NCBI GenBank assembly: GCA_037974665.1
Contig: CM075764.1
Location: 121,024,325 to 121,088,324, forward strand
Origin: Ehretia macrophylla
Taxonomy: Eukaryota; Streptophyta; Magnoliopsida; Boraginales; Ehretiaceae
Direction: 5' to 3'
DNA: 64,000 bases
Below the pieces are notes generated by a model, which saw only the letters and a list, made by a program, of their open reading frames with translations, was not told where the DNA came from and ran no database searches. Both the position numbers and the translations under genes were made by a program. Shown here in pieces: positions 42,880 to 55,866 of the stretch. Position 1 is the stretch's first letter, and every line of letters starts with the position of its first letter.

Positions 42880-43996
42880 GAAGTGGTATCAGAGCTTAGT
42901 TAGCTCTAACCCGGGACATGGTCCTCGGCCTATCGGGCAGTAACCCTTGCGTGTCTGCTTATTAAGTGTGTGTCTTGAAAGTGTGTGCCTGTATGTGTGA
43001 TTGTGTGTCTTGAATTGAATGTGTGCACCTATGTGATATAGTTATGTGTTATGTGCTAAATGTATGCTAAGTAAAGTGAAGTGGCTAGTTGTGCATCAAA
43101 TTGACCCCGTGAATCGAATTGACCTCATGAATTGTTAATTGCTTGAACTGTTGCTTGTAATATGTGCATTTGAATGTCTTGGATTGAGTTGTGTTATGAT
43201 TGACTTGATTGTCGTGCTTGAATGTCTTTGATGATTACACTATTTCATAAACTCTTATATAAACATGTTTGCATAATAGTTTAAAACATATATGTATAAA
43301 TGTGATATCTTGACATTCATACATGTCTCGTTGAATTGGTAAGAAAGACTTCGTCACCCCCCCTCCCCTGAACGGAGGTGATTAGTAGCTAGCCTTTCAA
43401 GTTATGTGGATTAGTAGAAACGAGAAGCGGTTGATTAGCCCTTTTATTTGGGAGTTGGTGTTGTGGACAGAACTCAGTTATTGGGATTTCTTCCAAGGCA
43501 TTTTTCTATGCTCAGTAGTCAGAAATGAATGGCTTCCCTTGGGATTTCTATATAACTGTTCTCTAAAGCATTCTCTTGGTATTTTCTTATTTAGCATTCT
43601 TCTGGTATTTTCTTATTGGCATTTCTCTGAAAACTTGATATTTGGAATTCTATTCAGCCATATTATACGGTATTATCTACAGTATTTATGCTCCAATCTT
43701 TTATTGGTATTTTCTAGCCACTTTTAGTTAGGATTATATTATTCTACAGTGTTCGTGCCAGCGGGATTCTTATTTGGATTTCTATGTAACATTTCTATTG
43801 GAGCCTTTATTTGGCCTTATTACTTGGGGATCCGCTGGCATTACTACTGAGATTTCTTAATGGGTTCTTACAAGAATTCGTATACGGTATTCTTGCTCAG
43901 CAACTGATGAAGAGTAATTGAAGTTGGTTTTCAGTTGATGCGGAGTTCTCTTAGAAGAAGAATTGCGTGGACGCAATTTGTTTAAGAGGGAGATGA
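42880..43996 (+). mobile_element. Internal region 1 of the triple-LTR element
   Basis: PBS TGGTATCAGAGC at 42884-42895, pre-PPT hairpin AATTGCG-TGGA-CGCAATT at 43961-43978, PPT AAGAGGGAGATGA at 43984-43996. An open frame of 107 codons (43404-43727) is matched by an equal-length frame in the other internal region, but its phenylalanine- and leucine-rich product looks like translated T-rich DNA and has no known domain. Confidence 0.85.
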
Positions 43997-46900
43997 TGTG
44001 AAGCCGAGAACTTCACCGTACATTTATTTACTGTTGCATCTAATATTTGCGCATTTCTTCTGTGCCTCACTTGTTACTTTAAGTGGCTACTATTCATTCC
44101 ATTTTTCAACCACTTAACTACCTTGAATTTGAAATTTTTTTAAATCACATTAATTATTTTAGGAATGAGAAAAATGTGTATTTGAGATAAAAGCGATAGG
44201 AGCGCCCGTTTAGAAAATGTTTTACCAATCTAGTGAATAGTATTACGTAACTAAACTAAGTGTTTTAATTAGTTAACATTGAATTGCACTTTTTAAAGCC
44301 AACTAGGCTCATTTTAGTAGTCAACTTATGCACCCAACATAACTCTAACCTAGTATATACTCAACTTAACAATTTTAGCTCATAAAAACACAAAAAAAGG
44401 CAGAGATGCATAAATTACTGTTCAAAATCCGAACAGCCCTTAGCAGCCAAGAGGGAGATCTTTTGCTCATCAAATCTTCAATCCAAGCCTCTCCAAGCCT
44501 AGAGCAAGTAGTTTAGGGTGTGTGCAAGCCTTCTAGGTGCTCCTACGTGCTTTAGGTGAGGGATTTCATAGCTCTTTTTGCATATTAAAAATGTTACACT
44601 TTTCTTAATTTGTTAGAAATGCTATCAAATGCTATTAAAATGCTTATCTATGCTATGATACATTGCATATAAGTGCTAGAGAACTCATTTAAGCCATTAG
44701 TTCGCATTTTAAATGGTTGGAATCGTTACTTTGATTTTATGAGGTGAATAGTGATGGATTTTTAGGGTTTTGTGTAATTGTGCGTATTGACTTGATTAAT
44801 TGCTTCTAATAGATGCCTTAGGTGCTAATGAAGGTAGTCCAATAGTCCCGTGCCCTCGAATTGCTCTAAACTTATATAAAACGTGAAATAACTGACTTTT
44901 TAAAAGGGGTTTCGGGGTTAATGCTAATCCGGGTGGATTTGAGCTTCACATTTGATATTCTTAGGCTACCTAGGTACTATAGAAGCTTTGCTAACCCTTG
45001 TTTGAAGCCCGGTTGAGGTACATGTAGTACAAAGTCAAAAGAGAGAATTTAGGGCTTTCAGGCTAAATGCGGGTAATTGTGTGACTTTGAGGTCCTAAGT
45101 GGTGTCATTAAGTGTCATTAGGAAGGTAGTATAGCTTGGTTGCGTATCTTGAACTTCGTATTACGTTTGGAAGCTAATTAGCCTTGAATTGCAAAGGGGA
45201 TATTTTGACCAAGTGTGGAATTTGCTCGGTTTGAGTGTTGCCATTGTCTTGGGAGGTCATGGAAGCACTTTTGGTACGGTTATGGCATTAGTTGGGTGAT
45301 TGGTTAACTTAGTTGTAGTATAAATCAACTAAGGGGACGAATGGAGTTTTGTGATTGTTGTAGTTTAAACGGGTTTTCTTTGCATTTAAATGGATCATAA
45401 TATGGATAGGTTTGCGTGGTGAAAACGAATTTCTATTATCATAGCTCGTTGGGATATGATAGCTTGAGAAAGTTAGAGAAAATAATAATATTTTATTGAG
45501 TTTTTGTGACTTTTGCTCAATTGATGGTTTTAGTGTTTCTATTAGGTGCCATTAATGCGAGATGGCTTAAATGTTTGCTTAAACCCATTAAAAGATGCTA
45601 GAAGTTGGTTAGAATGACTAGAACATAAAGAGGGACATTTAAGGCAATTGGTTTGTTCTAGTGTTTTAGGTGTTTGTAGAACTTCCTTGTGGTTGGTTAG
45701 TGACCGTTGAATGCTTGGAATGCTCGTAGTGTCCTCCTGTTGCTTAGAAGATAGATTTTTAGTTGGGTTTACGAAAGGGGCTTCCGGAATAAAATTGGGT
45801 TATTTGCTAAGTTTTGATTGGACTTGATGGGTTAGGTGGTTATGTGTGATTATCTAAGATATGGTGTTATCCAGAGAATGTTTCATGAACTAAATTGCAT
45901 AATTGTTTTTCTTGAATTGAAGATTCTAAGTGAATTCTTGTTTATAGTAATTATATTGCCATAGTTCTAAGCGTTTTCCTTGAATTTTATATTGAGTTAA
46001 TTGTAAAGAGAATAAGTATGGATTAATGGCTTTATAAATTGATAGTACTATTATGGAATTAAATATGGTTATCTATGCTTAAAATGCTCTTTAAAATGAT
46101 TGTAGAACATGCTTATATCACGATTTTATTGTTGTTAGTTATATTAGATTACTTGAATGATTACTTGGTTGTATGTTAATTAAATAAATTATGAGTTAGC
46201 TAACCTAGTTGGATAATTAATAAATGTTGTAGTTAAAGAGTAATTGAAACAATGTTTAATTTTATGTTCAAGGTGATTGAGAGTGATTTGAAGCCAATCT
46301 TGCATTGTGGAGCTTGATAGAGGTGAGGGAGTCTTCATTCCTTTTGTGCATATTAGCTTGTTTTATTATATGATTTAATCTAAATGGATAAAGTTATATG
46401 TACTATTTTTATGCTATCTTGCGAATTACTGGAATTAGTTGCAAGGGTAATTGTTTATATTACTATAATTGTTCTCTTGGGTTATCAAATGTGTATATGA
46501 TATGTATAGTGTGAGGCTAGCCTACTTTGCTACCTCCCACTTGATTTGAAAATGAGATTCGTGACTCGTCACTCGAGGTTGCGCAACCTTTTCGGGCATG
46601 GTAGTGTCGAGTAACACGGGCGGCGTCAGGCTTGCTGTGCTCCCTCGGCTACCATGGTTTCCCAGTCCCTTCTCGCTGAGGCATACTCCCCTACCCCAGA
46701 GGCGTGGTTTACCTCGTTGGGGCATACGGACCTACCTCGGGAGATATGGGTCGTAGGATCGGGGTACATCCGGAGTACCCCAACTTGGAAGAGTATGGGT
46801 TTGCCGGTACTTGCTTGAAGATCTTGGCTCGTGGCTTGTGATTGAAGACAAACGTGGAACCGTATCCTTTCTATACACGGTTTAATATTTTTTAATTAAC

Positions 46901-47385
46901 TTTGTTATCTTGTGTTGTATATGTTTTATCCTTGTTGCATCTCATGAAAGCAGTTCTTGGTATGCTGCATCACCTCCCTCACTGAGTATACATGTTGTAT
47001 ACTCACCCTTGTTTCTAACACCTTTCAGGATCAGTGCTATCAGAGGTAGGAAAGAAGACTTGAGAGTTTCGTGTTAATTATGCTGGCTTACGTGGATTAT
47101 CATTGAATTCAGTTTTGTAATTGTAAAGTTAAGTTGGAATGTATTGATAGTTATGAATGGCTTGTAATGTTTTAATAACTTGTAATCTTTACCTTGTTGT
47201 CTGGTTGACTTGCATGCTTGTAAGGATGAAATAGATTGAGGTGATGTTTGCAGGTTTCTAGATAGTCCTATGTATAGGGGAAACACCGTCCGTTTTCCCT
47301 AAAATTTTGTGCCCGGGTTTGGATTTGGGTTGAGTATAGTTTGGTTAATAGAAGTCTCGGTTCCGTGAGGGATTGAGGCGTTACA
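43997..47385 (+). mobile_element. LTR2 of the triple-LTR element
   Basis: Starts TGTGAAGCCGAG, so it has lost part of the canonical TGTGACGCCCGAG, and ends GAGGCGTTACA. It is shared by both internal units as 3' LTR of the first and 5' LTR of the second. Confidence 0.9.
46513..47030 (+). other. Conserved multi-hairpin LTR module, LTR2
   Basis: H1 46513-46536: GAGG-(C)-TAGC, loop CTACTTT, GCTA-CCTC. H2 CATGGTAG (46597-46604) with CTACCATG (46649-46656), inner CACGG/CTGTG. H3 GGGGTAC-ATCCGGA-GTACCCC (46761-46781). H4 GAGTATAC-ATGTT-GTATACTC (46984-47004). Acceptor-like TTTCAG near 47029. Confidence 0.8.
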
Positions 47386-48503
47386 GAAGTGGTATAAGAG
47401 CTTAGTTAGCTCTAAGCCGGGACATGGTCCTCGGCCTGTCGGGCAGTAACCCTTGTGTGTATGCTTATTAAGTGTGTGTCTTGAAAGTGTGTGCCTGTAT
47501 GTGTGATTGTATGTCTTGAATTGAATGTGTGCACCTATGTGATATAGTTATGTGTTATGTGCTAAATGTATGCTAAGTAAAGTGAAGTGGCTAGTTGTGC
47601 ATCAAATTGACCCCGTGAATCGAATTGACCTCGTGAATTGTTAATTGTTTGAACTGTTGCTTGTAATGTGTGCATTTGAATGTCTTGGATTGAGTTGTGT
47701 TATGATTGACTTGATTGTCGTGCTTGAATGACTTTGATGATTATACTGTTTCATAAACTCTTACATAAACATGTTTGCATAATAGTTTAAAACATATATG
47801 TATAAATGTGATATCTTGACATTCATACATGTCTCGTTGAATTGGTAAGAAAGACTTCATCCCTTCCCCCTCCCCAAAACGGAGGTGATTAGTGGCTAGC
47901 CTTTCAAGTTATGTGGATTAGTAGGAACGTGAAGCGGTTGATTAGCCCTTTTATTTGGGAGTTGGTGTTGTGGGCAGAACTCAGTTCTTGGGATTTCTTC
48001 CAAGGCATTTTTCTATGCTCAGTAGTAAGAAATGAATGGCTTCCCTTGGGATTTCTATATGACTGTTCTCTAAGGCATTCTCTTGGTATTTTCTTATTTA
48101 GCATTCTTCTGGTATTTTCTTATTTGCATTTCTCTGAAGACTTGGTATTTAGAATTCTATTCAGCCATATTATACGGTATTATCTACAGTATTTATGCTC
48201 CAATCTTTTATTGGTATTTTCTAGCCACTTTTAGTTAGGATTATATTATTCTACAGTGTTCGTGCCAGCGGGATTCTTATTTGGATTTCTATGTAGCATT
48301 TCTATTGGAGCCTTTATTTGGCCTTATTACTTGGGGATCCGCTGGCAGTACTATTGGGATTTCTTAATGGGTTCTTACAAGAATTCGTATACGGTATTCT
48401 TGCTTAGCAACTGATGAAGAGTAATTGAAGTTGGTTTTCAGTTGATGCGGAGTTCTCTTGGAAGAAGAATTGCGTGGACGCAATTTGTTTAAGGGGGAGA
48501 TGA
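47386..48503 (+). mobile_element. Internal region 2 of the triple-LTR element
   Basis: Nearly identical to internal region 1. The PBS has one change (TGGTATAAGAGC, 47390-47401). The pre-PPT hairpin AATTGCG-TGGA-CGCAATT is at 48468-48485, and the PPT AAGGGGGAGATGA ends at 48503. Confidence 0.85.
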
Positions 48504-51500
48504 TGTGACGCCCGAGAACTTCACCGTACATTTATTTACTGTTGCATCTAATATTTGCGCATTTCTTCTGTGCCTTACTTGTTACTTTAAGTGGCTACTA
48601 TTCATTCCATTTTTCAACCACTTAACTACTTTGAATTAGCAATTTTTTTAAATCAAATTAATTGTTTTAGGAATGAGAAAAATGTGCATTTGAGATATAA
48701 AAGCGATAGGAGCGCCCGTTTAGAAAAAGTTTTACCAATCTAGTGAATAGTGTTACGTAACTAAACTAAGTGTTTTAATTAGTTAACATTGAATTGCACT
48801 TTCAGACTCGTTTTAAAGCCAACTAGGCTCATTTTAGTAGTCAACTTATGCACCCAACATAACTCTAACCTAATATATACTCAACTTAACAATTTTAGCT
48901 CATAAAAACACAAAAAAAGGGGAGAGATGCATAAATTACTGTTCCAAATCCGAACAGCTCTTAGCAGCCAAGAGGGAGATCTTTTGCTCATCAAATCTCC
49001 AATCCAAGCCTCTCCAAGCCTGGAGCAAGTAGTTTAGGGTGTGTGCAAGCCTTCTAGGTGCTCCTACGCGCTTTAGGTGAGGGATTTCATGGCTCTTTTT
49101 GCATATTAAAAATGTTACACTTTACTTGATTTGTTAGAAATGCTATCAAATGCTATTGAAATGCTTATCTATGCTATGGTACATTGTATATAAGTGCTAG
49201 AGAACACATTTAAGCAATTAATTCGCATTTTAAACGGTTGGAATCGTTACTTTAATTTTATGAGGTTAATATTGACGGATTTTTAGGGTTTTGTGTAATT
49301 GTGCGTATTGATTTGATTCATTGCTTCTAATAGATGCCTTAGGTGCTAATGAAGGTAGTCCAATAGTCCCGTGCCCTCGAATTGCTCTAAATTTAAATAA
49401 AACGTGAAATAACCGACTTTTTAAAAGGGATTTCGGGGTTAATGCTAATCCGGGTGGATTTGAGCTTCACATTTGATATTCTTAGGCTACCTAGGTGCTA
49501 TAGAAACTTTGCTAACCCTTGTTTGAAGCCCGGTTGAGGTACGTGTAGTACAAAGTCAAAAGAGGAAATTTGAAGCTTTCGGGCTAAATGCGGGTAATTG
49601 CGTGACTTTGAGTTCCTAAGTGGTGTCATTAAGTGTCATTAGGAAGGTAGTATAGCTTGGTTGCATACCTTGAACTTTGTATTACGTTTGGAAGCTAATT
49701 AGCCTTGAATTGCAAAGGGGATATTTTGACCAAGTGTGCAATTTGCTCGGTTTGAGTGTTGGCATTGTCTTGGGAGGTCATGGAAGCACTTTTGGTATGG
49801 TTATGGCATTAGTTGGGTGATTGATTAACTTAGTTGTAGTATAAATCAACTAAGTGGACGAATGGAGTTTTGTGATTGTTATAGTTTAATTTGGTTTTCT
49901 TTGCATTTAAATGGATCATAATATGGATAGGTTTACGTGGTGAAAACGGATTTCTATTATCATAGCTCGTTGGGATGTGATAGCTTGAGAAAGTTAGAGA
50001 AAAGAATAGTATTTTATTGAGTTTTTGTGACTTTTGCTCAATTGATGGTTTTAGTGTTTCTATTAGGTGCCATTAATGCTAGATGGCTTAAATGTTTGCT
50101 TAAACTCATTAAAAGATGGCTAGAAGTTGGTTAGAATGACTAGAATATAAAGAGGGATATTTAAGGCAATTGGTTTGTTCTAGTGTTTTAGGTGTTTGTA
50201 GAACTTTCTTGTGGTTGGTTAGTGACCATTGAATGCTTGGAATGCTCGTAGTGTCCTCCTATTGCTTAGAAGATAGATTTTTAGTTGGGTTTACGAATGG
50301 GACTTTCAGAATAAAGTTGGGTTATTTGCTAAGTTTTGATTGGACTTGATGGGTTATGTGGTTATGGGTGATTATCTAAGATATGGCGTTATCCAGAAAA
50401 TGTTTCATGAACTAAATTGCATAATTGTTTTTCTTGAATTGAAGATTCTAAGTGAATTTTTGTTTATAGTAATTATATTGCCATAGTTCTAAGTGTTTTC
50501 CTTGAGTTTTATATTGAGTTAATTGTAAAGAGAATAAGTATGGATTAATGGATTTATAAATTGATAGTACTATTATGGAATTAAATATGGTTATTTATGC
50601 TTAAAATGCTCTTTAAAATGATTGTAGAACATGCTTATATCACGATTTTATTGTTGTTAGTTATATTAGATTACTTGAATGATTACTTGGCTGTATGTTA
50701 ATTAAGTAAACTATGAGTTAGCTAACCTAGTTGGATAATTAATGAATGTTGTAGTTAAAGAGTAATTGAAACAATGTTTAACTTTATGTTCAAGGTGATT
50801 GAGAGTGATTTGAAGCCAATCTTGCATTGTAGAGCTTGATAGAGGTGAGGGAGTCTTCATTCCTTTTGTGCATATTAGCTTGTTTTATTATATGATTTAA
50901 TCTAAATGGATAAAGTTTATATGTACTATTTTCATGCTATCTTGCGAATTACTGGAATTAGTTGCAAGGGTAATTGTTTATATTACTATAATTGCTCTCT
51001 TGGGTTATCAAATGTGTATATGATATGTATGGGGTGAGGCTAGCCTACTTTGCTACCTCCCCACTTGTTTTGAAAATGAGATTCGTGATTCGTTACTCGG
51101 GGTTGCACAACCTTTTTGGGCATGGTAGTGTTGAGTAACACGGGCGGCGTCGGGCTTGTCGTGCTCCCTAGGCTACCATGGTTTCCCAGTCCCTTCTCGC
51201 TAAGGCATACTCCCCTACCCTAGAGGCGTGGTTCACCTCGTTGGGCCATACGGACCTACCTCGGTAGATATGGGTCGTAGGATTGGGGTACATCCGAAGA
51301 ACCCCAACTTGGAGGAGTATGGGTTTACTGGCACTTGCTTGAAGATCTTGGCTCGTGGCTCGTGATTGAAGATAAACATGGAACCGTATCCTTTCTATAT
51401 GTGGTTTAATACTTGTTTAATTAACTTTGTTATTTTGTGTTGTATATGTTTTATCCTTGTTGCATCTCATGAAAGCATTTCTTGGTATGCTGCATCACCT

Positions 51501-51910
51501 CCTTCACTGAGTATACATGTTGCATACTCACCCTCGTTTCTAACACCTTTCTGGATCAGTGCTATCAGAGGTAGGAAAGAAGGCTCGAGAGTTTCTAGTT
51601 AATTATGCTGGCTTACGTGGATTATCATTGAATTCAGTTTTGTAATTGTAAAGTTAAGTTAAAATGTATTGATAGTTATAAATGGCTTGTAATGTTTTAA
51701 TAACTTATAATCTTTACCTTGTTGTCTAGTTGACTTGCATGCTTGTAAGGATGAAATGGATTGAGGTAATGTTTGTAGGTTTCTAGATAGTCCTATGTAT
51801 AGGGGAAACTCCGTCTGTTTTTCCTAAAATTTTGTGCCCGGGTTTGGATTTGGGTTGCGTATAGTTTGGTTAATAAAAGTCCCGATTCCATGAGTGATTG
51901 GGGTGTTACA
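48504..51910 (+). mobile_element. LTR3 of the triple-LTR element
   Basis: Starts TGTGACGCCCGAGAAC, ends GGGGTGTTACA, and abuts the right target duplication AAAAC. Like the others it has donor-like GTGAGGG sites near 49075 and 50845. Confidence 0.9.
51036..51555 (+). other. Conserved multi-hairpin LTR module, LTR3
   Basis: H1 51036-51059 (loop CTACTTT). H2 between CATGGTAG (51121-51128) and CTACCATG (ending 51180) with the 15-base loop. H3 near 51284-51305 has one stem mismatch. H4 near 51508-51528 has one change. The acceptor-like site reads TTTCTG here, so this copy is the most decayed of the three. Confidence 0.7.
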
Positions 51911-51915
51911 AAAAC

Positions 51916-52380
51916 CCAGTGGGATAAAAAACTTGACTAAGGAAAAAGACTACATTATCCTTATGAGGAATACCATTGCATTTGGCTTGCCTTATTAAAA
52001 CCTTATTATAAACTCAACAACTGTCTTATTAAAAACCTTACTAGGAAAACCCAATGGGATAAAACCTAGGCGAAGGGAAAAAGAGTATAGTGTGTATTTA
52101 TCTCCCCCTTATCTGAGCATAACAAGAATATTCTTTGAGTTGACGAAATCAATCTTCAATGAACATCTGTTTTACTTCCACTTGGAGTTCATCCTTGAAA
52201 AAGAACTTCGGCTCGACATGTTTCTATCATATCAAACATATTAGCCCTGCCTCGTTAAACCTTACCAGAAAAAATCCAGTGAGAAAGAAACCTTGGTGAA
52301 GGAAAAAGAGTACAATACATCAATATCTTATCCTCCTCATTGCAACATGCGTCATGGTAATAGATCTTTTAGGCGATGCA
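51916..52380 (-). mobile_element. Cop-1 3' non-coding region
   Basis: Repeats of AACCCAGTGGGATAAAA and AAGGAAAAAGA(G/C)TAC occur near 51914, 52045 and 52275. In plant copia elements such repeats commonly lie between pol and the 3' polypurine tract (recalled family knowledge). No coding function is claimed. Confidence 0.6.
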
Positions 52381-52990
52381 TTATACACTTCTGAGTATAT
52401 CATTTGTCATCTTTGTTGGTAAAGCTTTAGTGAACAAATCTGGTGGATTTTTACTTGACTGTACTTGTTGAATATCAATAATACCATTCTTTTGAAACTC
52501 ATATGTGAAGAAAAATTTTGACAAAATATGTTTTATCATGTCACCATAGCCACCTTTAATGAGACTAGGTATTTCAAAAGGTAAACCACATGATTCCCAA
52601 ATGTATTGTATGACAAATCTCAATCATATACATTCTCAACTAGCCTCATGAATTGTCACAATCCCAACATGATTTGAAAGAGCAACATTCATGTTCTGTT
52701 TCATAGAGCCATATTATACTTGTCATCACAAGTAAATACAGGAGTTGTCAGAAATCTTTCTTTGTGAGAGTCAGATAAATGGTCAGCATCTGTAGGGCTG
52801 ACTATAATAAGATCAACATTCTTAGATAATATAAGTCCATATTTGATATTCCATATAGATAGCACGACAGGTGCTTAATTTCATTCCAATACCTTCAGGT
52901 TGGAATTGTACTATATTTCGCTAACAAATTAATGGAAGACAATTTTCTGGCCTTCTATTATTAGCAAGATACATTAATGGATCAATAGGA
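52381..52990 (-). pseudogene. Cop-1 RT end and RNase H remnant
   Basis: Read on the minus strand, PLMYLANNRRPE (about 52985-52945), HEASRECM near 52640, then LRFVIQYIWESCGLPFEIPSL, HILSKFFFTYEFQKNGIIDI and SSKNPPDLFTKALPT (ending near 52395) are in the order of copia RNase H. Segments between them are deleted or out of frame. It is not functional. Confidence 0.8.
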
Positions 52991-54780
52991 CTGAGACATG
53001 GTACTTCAGGACCAATAGTTATCTCATTATCATCACAAGTGTCCTTTTCAAGATTAGGACAGTAATCATATCATTCTAATGCTTTCCATAGAATATTATT
53101 TTGTTAATGAGTACTCGATCTTCAGGTCGATAAACATTCACTTTTATAAGCTCTTCAGGAGCCTTTATGACATTCTAGAATCATCAGCATATATTTCAGC
53201 AATAATTAATAAACTTAAATTGTAAGGTAGGAATGTAATGGACAATAAATAGAGATCTACAAGGAGATAATACTTCTTAATAAGATATATGACCAACAAA
53301 ATATCAACATATACTAAGAAGGTTATAACACATTCTTCCAGAATGTTTTCATTTGTACAAAAATCTTTGTAATCGATTACATTTCTCGGGATTTCGAGTC
53401 ATATGCTTCAGGCATAGTAAGTTCTTCAAGAATTTCAATATCATATGCTTCAGGCATAATAAGTTCTTCAGGAACTTTAATATCAATATCACGTTATTTA
53501 TATTGGCAAGTTGTTGCTATTTCTATAAGAAGCATAAGAATTCATTAACAATGGTATTACAATTACCATATGAGGATATAAGCCAAAACGTACCCATATA
53601 GCATACTAACCCATTCCTTGCGAAACTTTAAGTAGTTTAAGGGATAGATACCTATATGGTACACTACTTGCAAGTATCCAAGCGTTGTGGGATTGAAAAT
53701 GACATAGGGTTTGCTTCACAATGCTCCCATTCAATCCTATATATGAGAATTTCACATTTGTCATGTGAGCTGAGTTTCCACTATATTGTTTCTCTCTCTT
53801 TTACCGATCAAGTCTTTGTCGACATTCATCCACACTTTGTGGTTTAGGATCCTTATCGTTTTATTCCAAGCATTTGGTCTCTCCAAGGACCAACTGTTCT
53901 TCAATCTCTTCAAGGATTGTGCATTTACCAACATCGGTTGGTTTTGCTAGTTCTGTCGTGTGCCTTAAAGATATAAAATCTGCAGGATTCATAATTCCTA
54001 TATTTGTTTCCATGTGTTCTCCCTTTTCAAAGGTATAATATATTTTGCACCGACAGATACACTACGCTTCTAGCGTGTCTCAGATGCATATGCTATGGCG
54101 CTTACTATATGTCCTTCTGGGACAACAATTTGTGTCAACACATTCATAACAAATATTTGTGATTTCACAATATTCTTTGCATCTGCTAAATTATTTGCAA
54201 TACTGTGCAAATAAATAATTCTTTGAACTTCAAGTTCACATTGCTAATTCCTTAGATTCAAATGAGATAATAATATTGTCCTCCAACATATATTATATTG
54301 AGATATCAAAGATGTATCACAGGGAACTTCAGGTTCCTCTTAAATATCTCATGCTAACTTCAAGTAGTGATTTTATGTCCTTTTAATGAAGTTAAAGAGA
54401 AATTACCAAAGTGTGCTTTAACATGATCATCAACTAGGGGTTCAAGATATGAATACTGCCCCTACGTAGCCAAGTTGATTATGTCAAAGCATGAGAATAA
54501 TTGGATTATGATATCTTTCCTTTTACACAAGAGGTGATTCAATTGCTCGTATGATTGTATGATACAACCCATAAGAAAGAGCAAGAATTTTGAAATACAT
54601 GCTTCTAGCATGGATTCAAAAGAAAATGCAAAGATATTCTTTATCACCTTCATTTGTGGTCTCAATAAGATATTCATTTCGGCAAATATCTTTAATCTTA
54701 GCAAAAATCTTATGGTCTTGCTAAAATATAATGAATCTACGATTTGAAATTATGGGCCACAAGGTTATGTTATATTAGCT
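52991..54780 (-). pseudogene. Decayed Cop-1 pol
   Basis: Only fragments remain between the zinc knuckle and RNase H. Near 53380-53480 the minus strand encodes tandem ELIMPEAYD-like units, reminiscent of the linker between integrase and RT. I could not identify intact integrase or RT motifs. Its place within the element and the AT-rich decay support a pol remnant. Confidence 0.5.
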
Positions 54781-55637
54781 ATGCTGGAGCAAGTTAGATT
54801 GGTAAAACTAAATAGTTAGTACATGTGCCTTGGGCCAAGCGTACAACAGGTACACTCAATGGGCATTCATACCACAAATGTTCATAGTGGTTTTGACTTC
54901 TCATGGTTTTTCTCATTATTCCACTTCTGGTGGTGAGGATTATCAATCTTAGCATTGTTTGTGGGACATATTATCTCAATCATGGTCTTGACTATGACCA
55001 ATCTAATATGTAGATATTGCATCTTCAAGAAATACAATATCATTCACTTTGGAGAACACAACTCTATTTACTTCGGGGAATATAGTTTTATCCGCTGCAA
55101 GGAATATATTGTTATTTTCTTCAGGAAAATAAATATCATCCACTTCAGGGGATATCAATTCTATTCGCTTCAGAGAATTTAATTTCATTCACTTTGGAGA
55201 ATTTTCAATTATATTCCTTTAGGGAATTTCTATTTCATTCATTTTAGGGAATGTAATTCTATCCACTTTAATTTCATTCACTTCAGGGAATGCAATTTTC
55301 GATTCACTTCGGGGAATCTAATTTCAATTTACATTAAAGAATTTTAATTACATTCACTTTAGGGAATGATATTAAGCCAACTGAAAATTTTGGCTTTCTA
55401 TAAATTCCAGTGGGGTTTTCATTATAACAATGTGAATTTCAATCTCTCAAGGATAAGATAATAAAGAAACAATAATTTTCTATAAATAATATACATAGGG
55501 TATAATATTCATACATTTATCTGAAATAGCTTCAAAACTGTGGCAAAGTTTTCATTTTCATATTCAAAGAGTAAAATTTGATTCCCACCATAACTTTCTA
55601 CCAAGTAACTCAATGGTAGAGACTCGTATTGATAATG
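54781..55637 (-). pseudogene. Decayed Cop-1 gag with tandem repeats
   Basis: Minus-strand CGMNAH...VYLLYAWPKAHVL near 54880-54800 resembles a CCHC knuckle and its downstream sequence. At about 55060-55370 the DNA holds eight or more diverged copies of a roughly 35-bp unit with TTCC(C/T)(T/G)(A/G)AAGTGAATG, which on the minus strand reads FPEVNEI-like. The segment next to the LTR (TTATCAATACGAGTCTCTACC on the minus strand) fits the PBS region of this copia type. Confidence 0.6.
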
Positions 55638-55866
55638 TGTTATAAAATAACTACAAAAGACAACAAATAGTATAGAGAGAAAACTGAAACTCTTATTCAT
55701 TTTTAAATTCTGAATGATTTGTATTTCAATAGAACTTCTCTATCTATAGATTTTCAGAAGCTCCTGGTTGCGCAAACGCTGATGTAGTATAAGCAACTGC
55801 AAATCAAAAGCTGGTTGTTGGCTGCAAGCTGCTGCAAATCAGAAGCTGCTGATACAAGCTGGTTGC
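55638..55866 (-). mobile_element. 5' LTR of Cop-1, broken
   Basis: Homologous to 39009-39416. Its terminal TGTTATAAAATAAC (plus strand) is complete, so it ends ATAACA on the minus strand. It is interrupted at 55866/55867 by Cop-2; the rest must lie beyond the window. Confidence 0.85.

Larger units (their letters stand above)
39474..51910 (+). mobile_element. Non-autonomous triple-LTR tandem retroelement
   Basis: A 12,437-bp unit flanked by the perfect 5-bp target duplication AAAAC (39469-39473 and 51911-51915), inserted in the 3' part of Cop-1. Its order is LTR1 39474-42879, internal 42880-43996, LTR2 43997-47385, internal 47386-48503, LTR3 48504-51910. LTRs are 3.39-3.41 kb, internals 1.12 kb. 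Each internal has a PBS and a polypurine tract but no Gag or Pol domain. LTR start, PPT and pre-PPT hairpin resemble those of G1, so Tekay-type proteins probably mobilised it. Confidence 0.93.

Noticed and set aside
43404..43727. 107-codon open frame, repeated at 47911-48234 with equal length
   Set aside because: The two copies are near-identical duplicates, so shared length is no evidence of selection. The product is F/L-rich from T-rich DNA, has no domain, and several differences change the amino acid.
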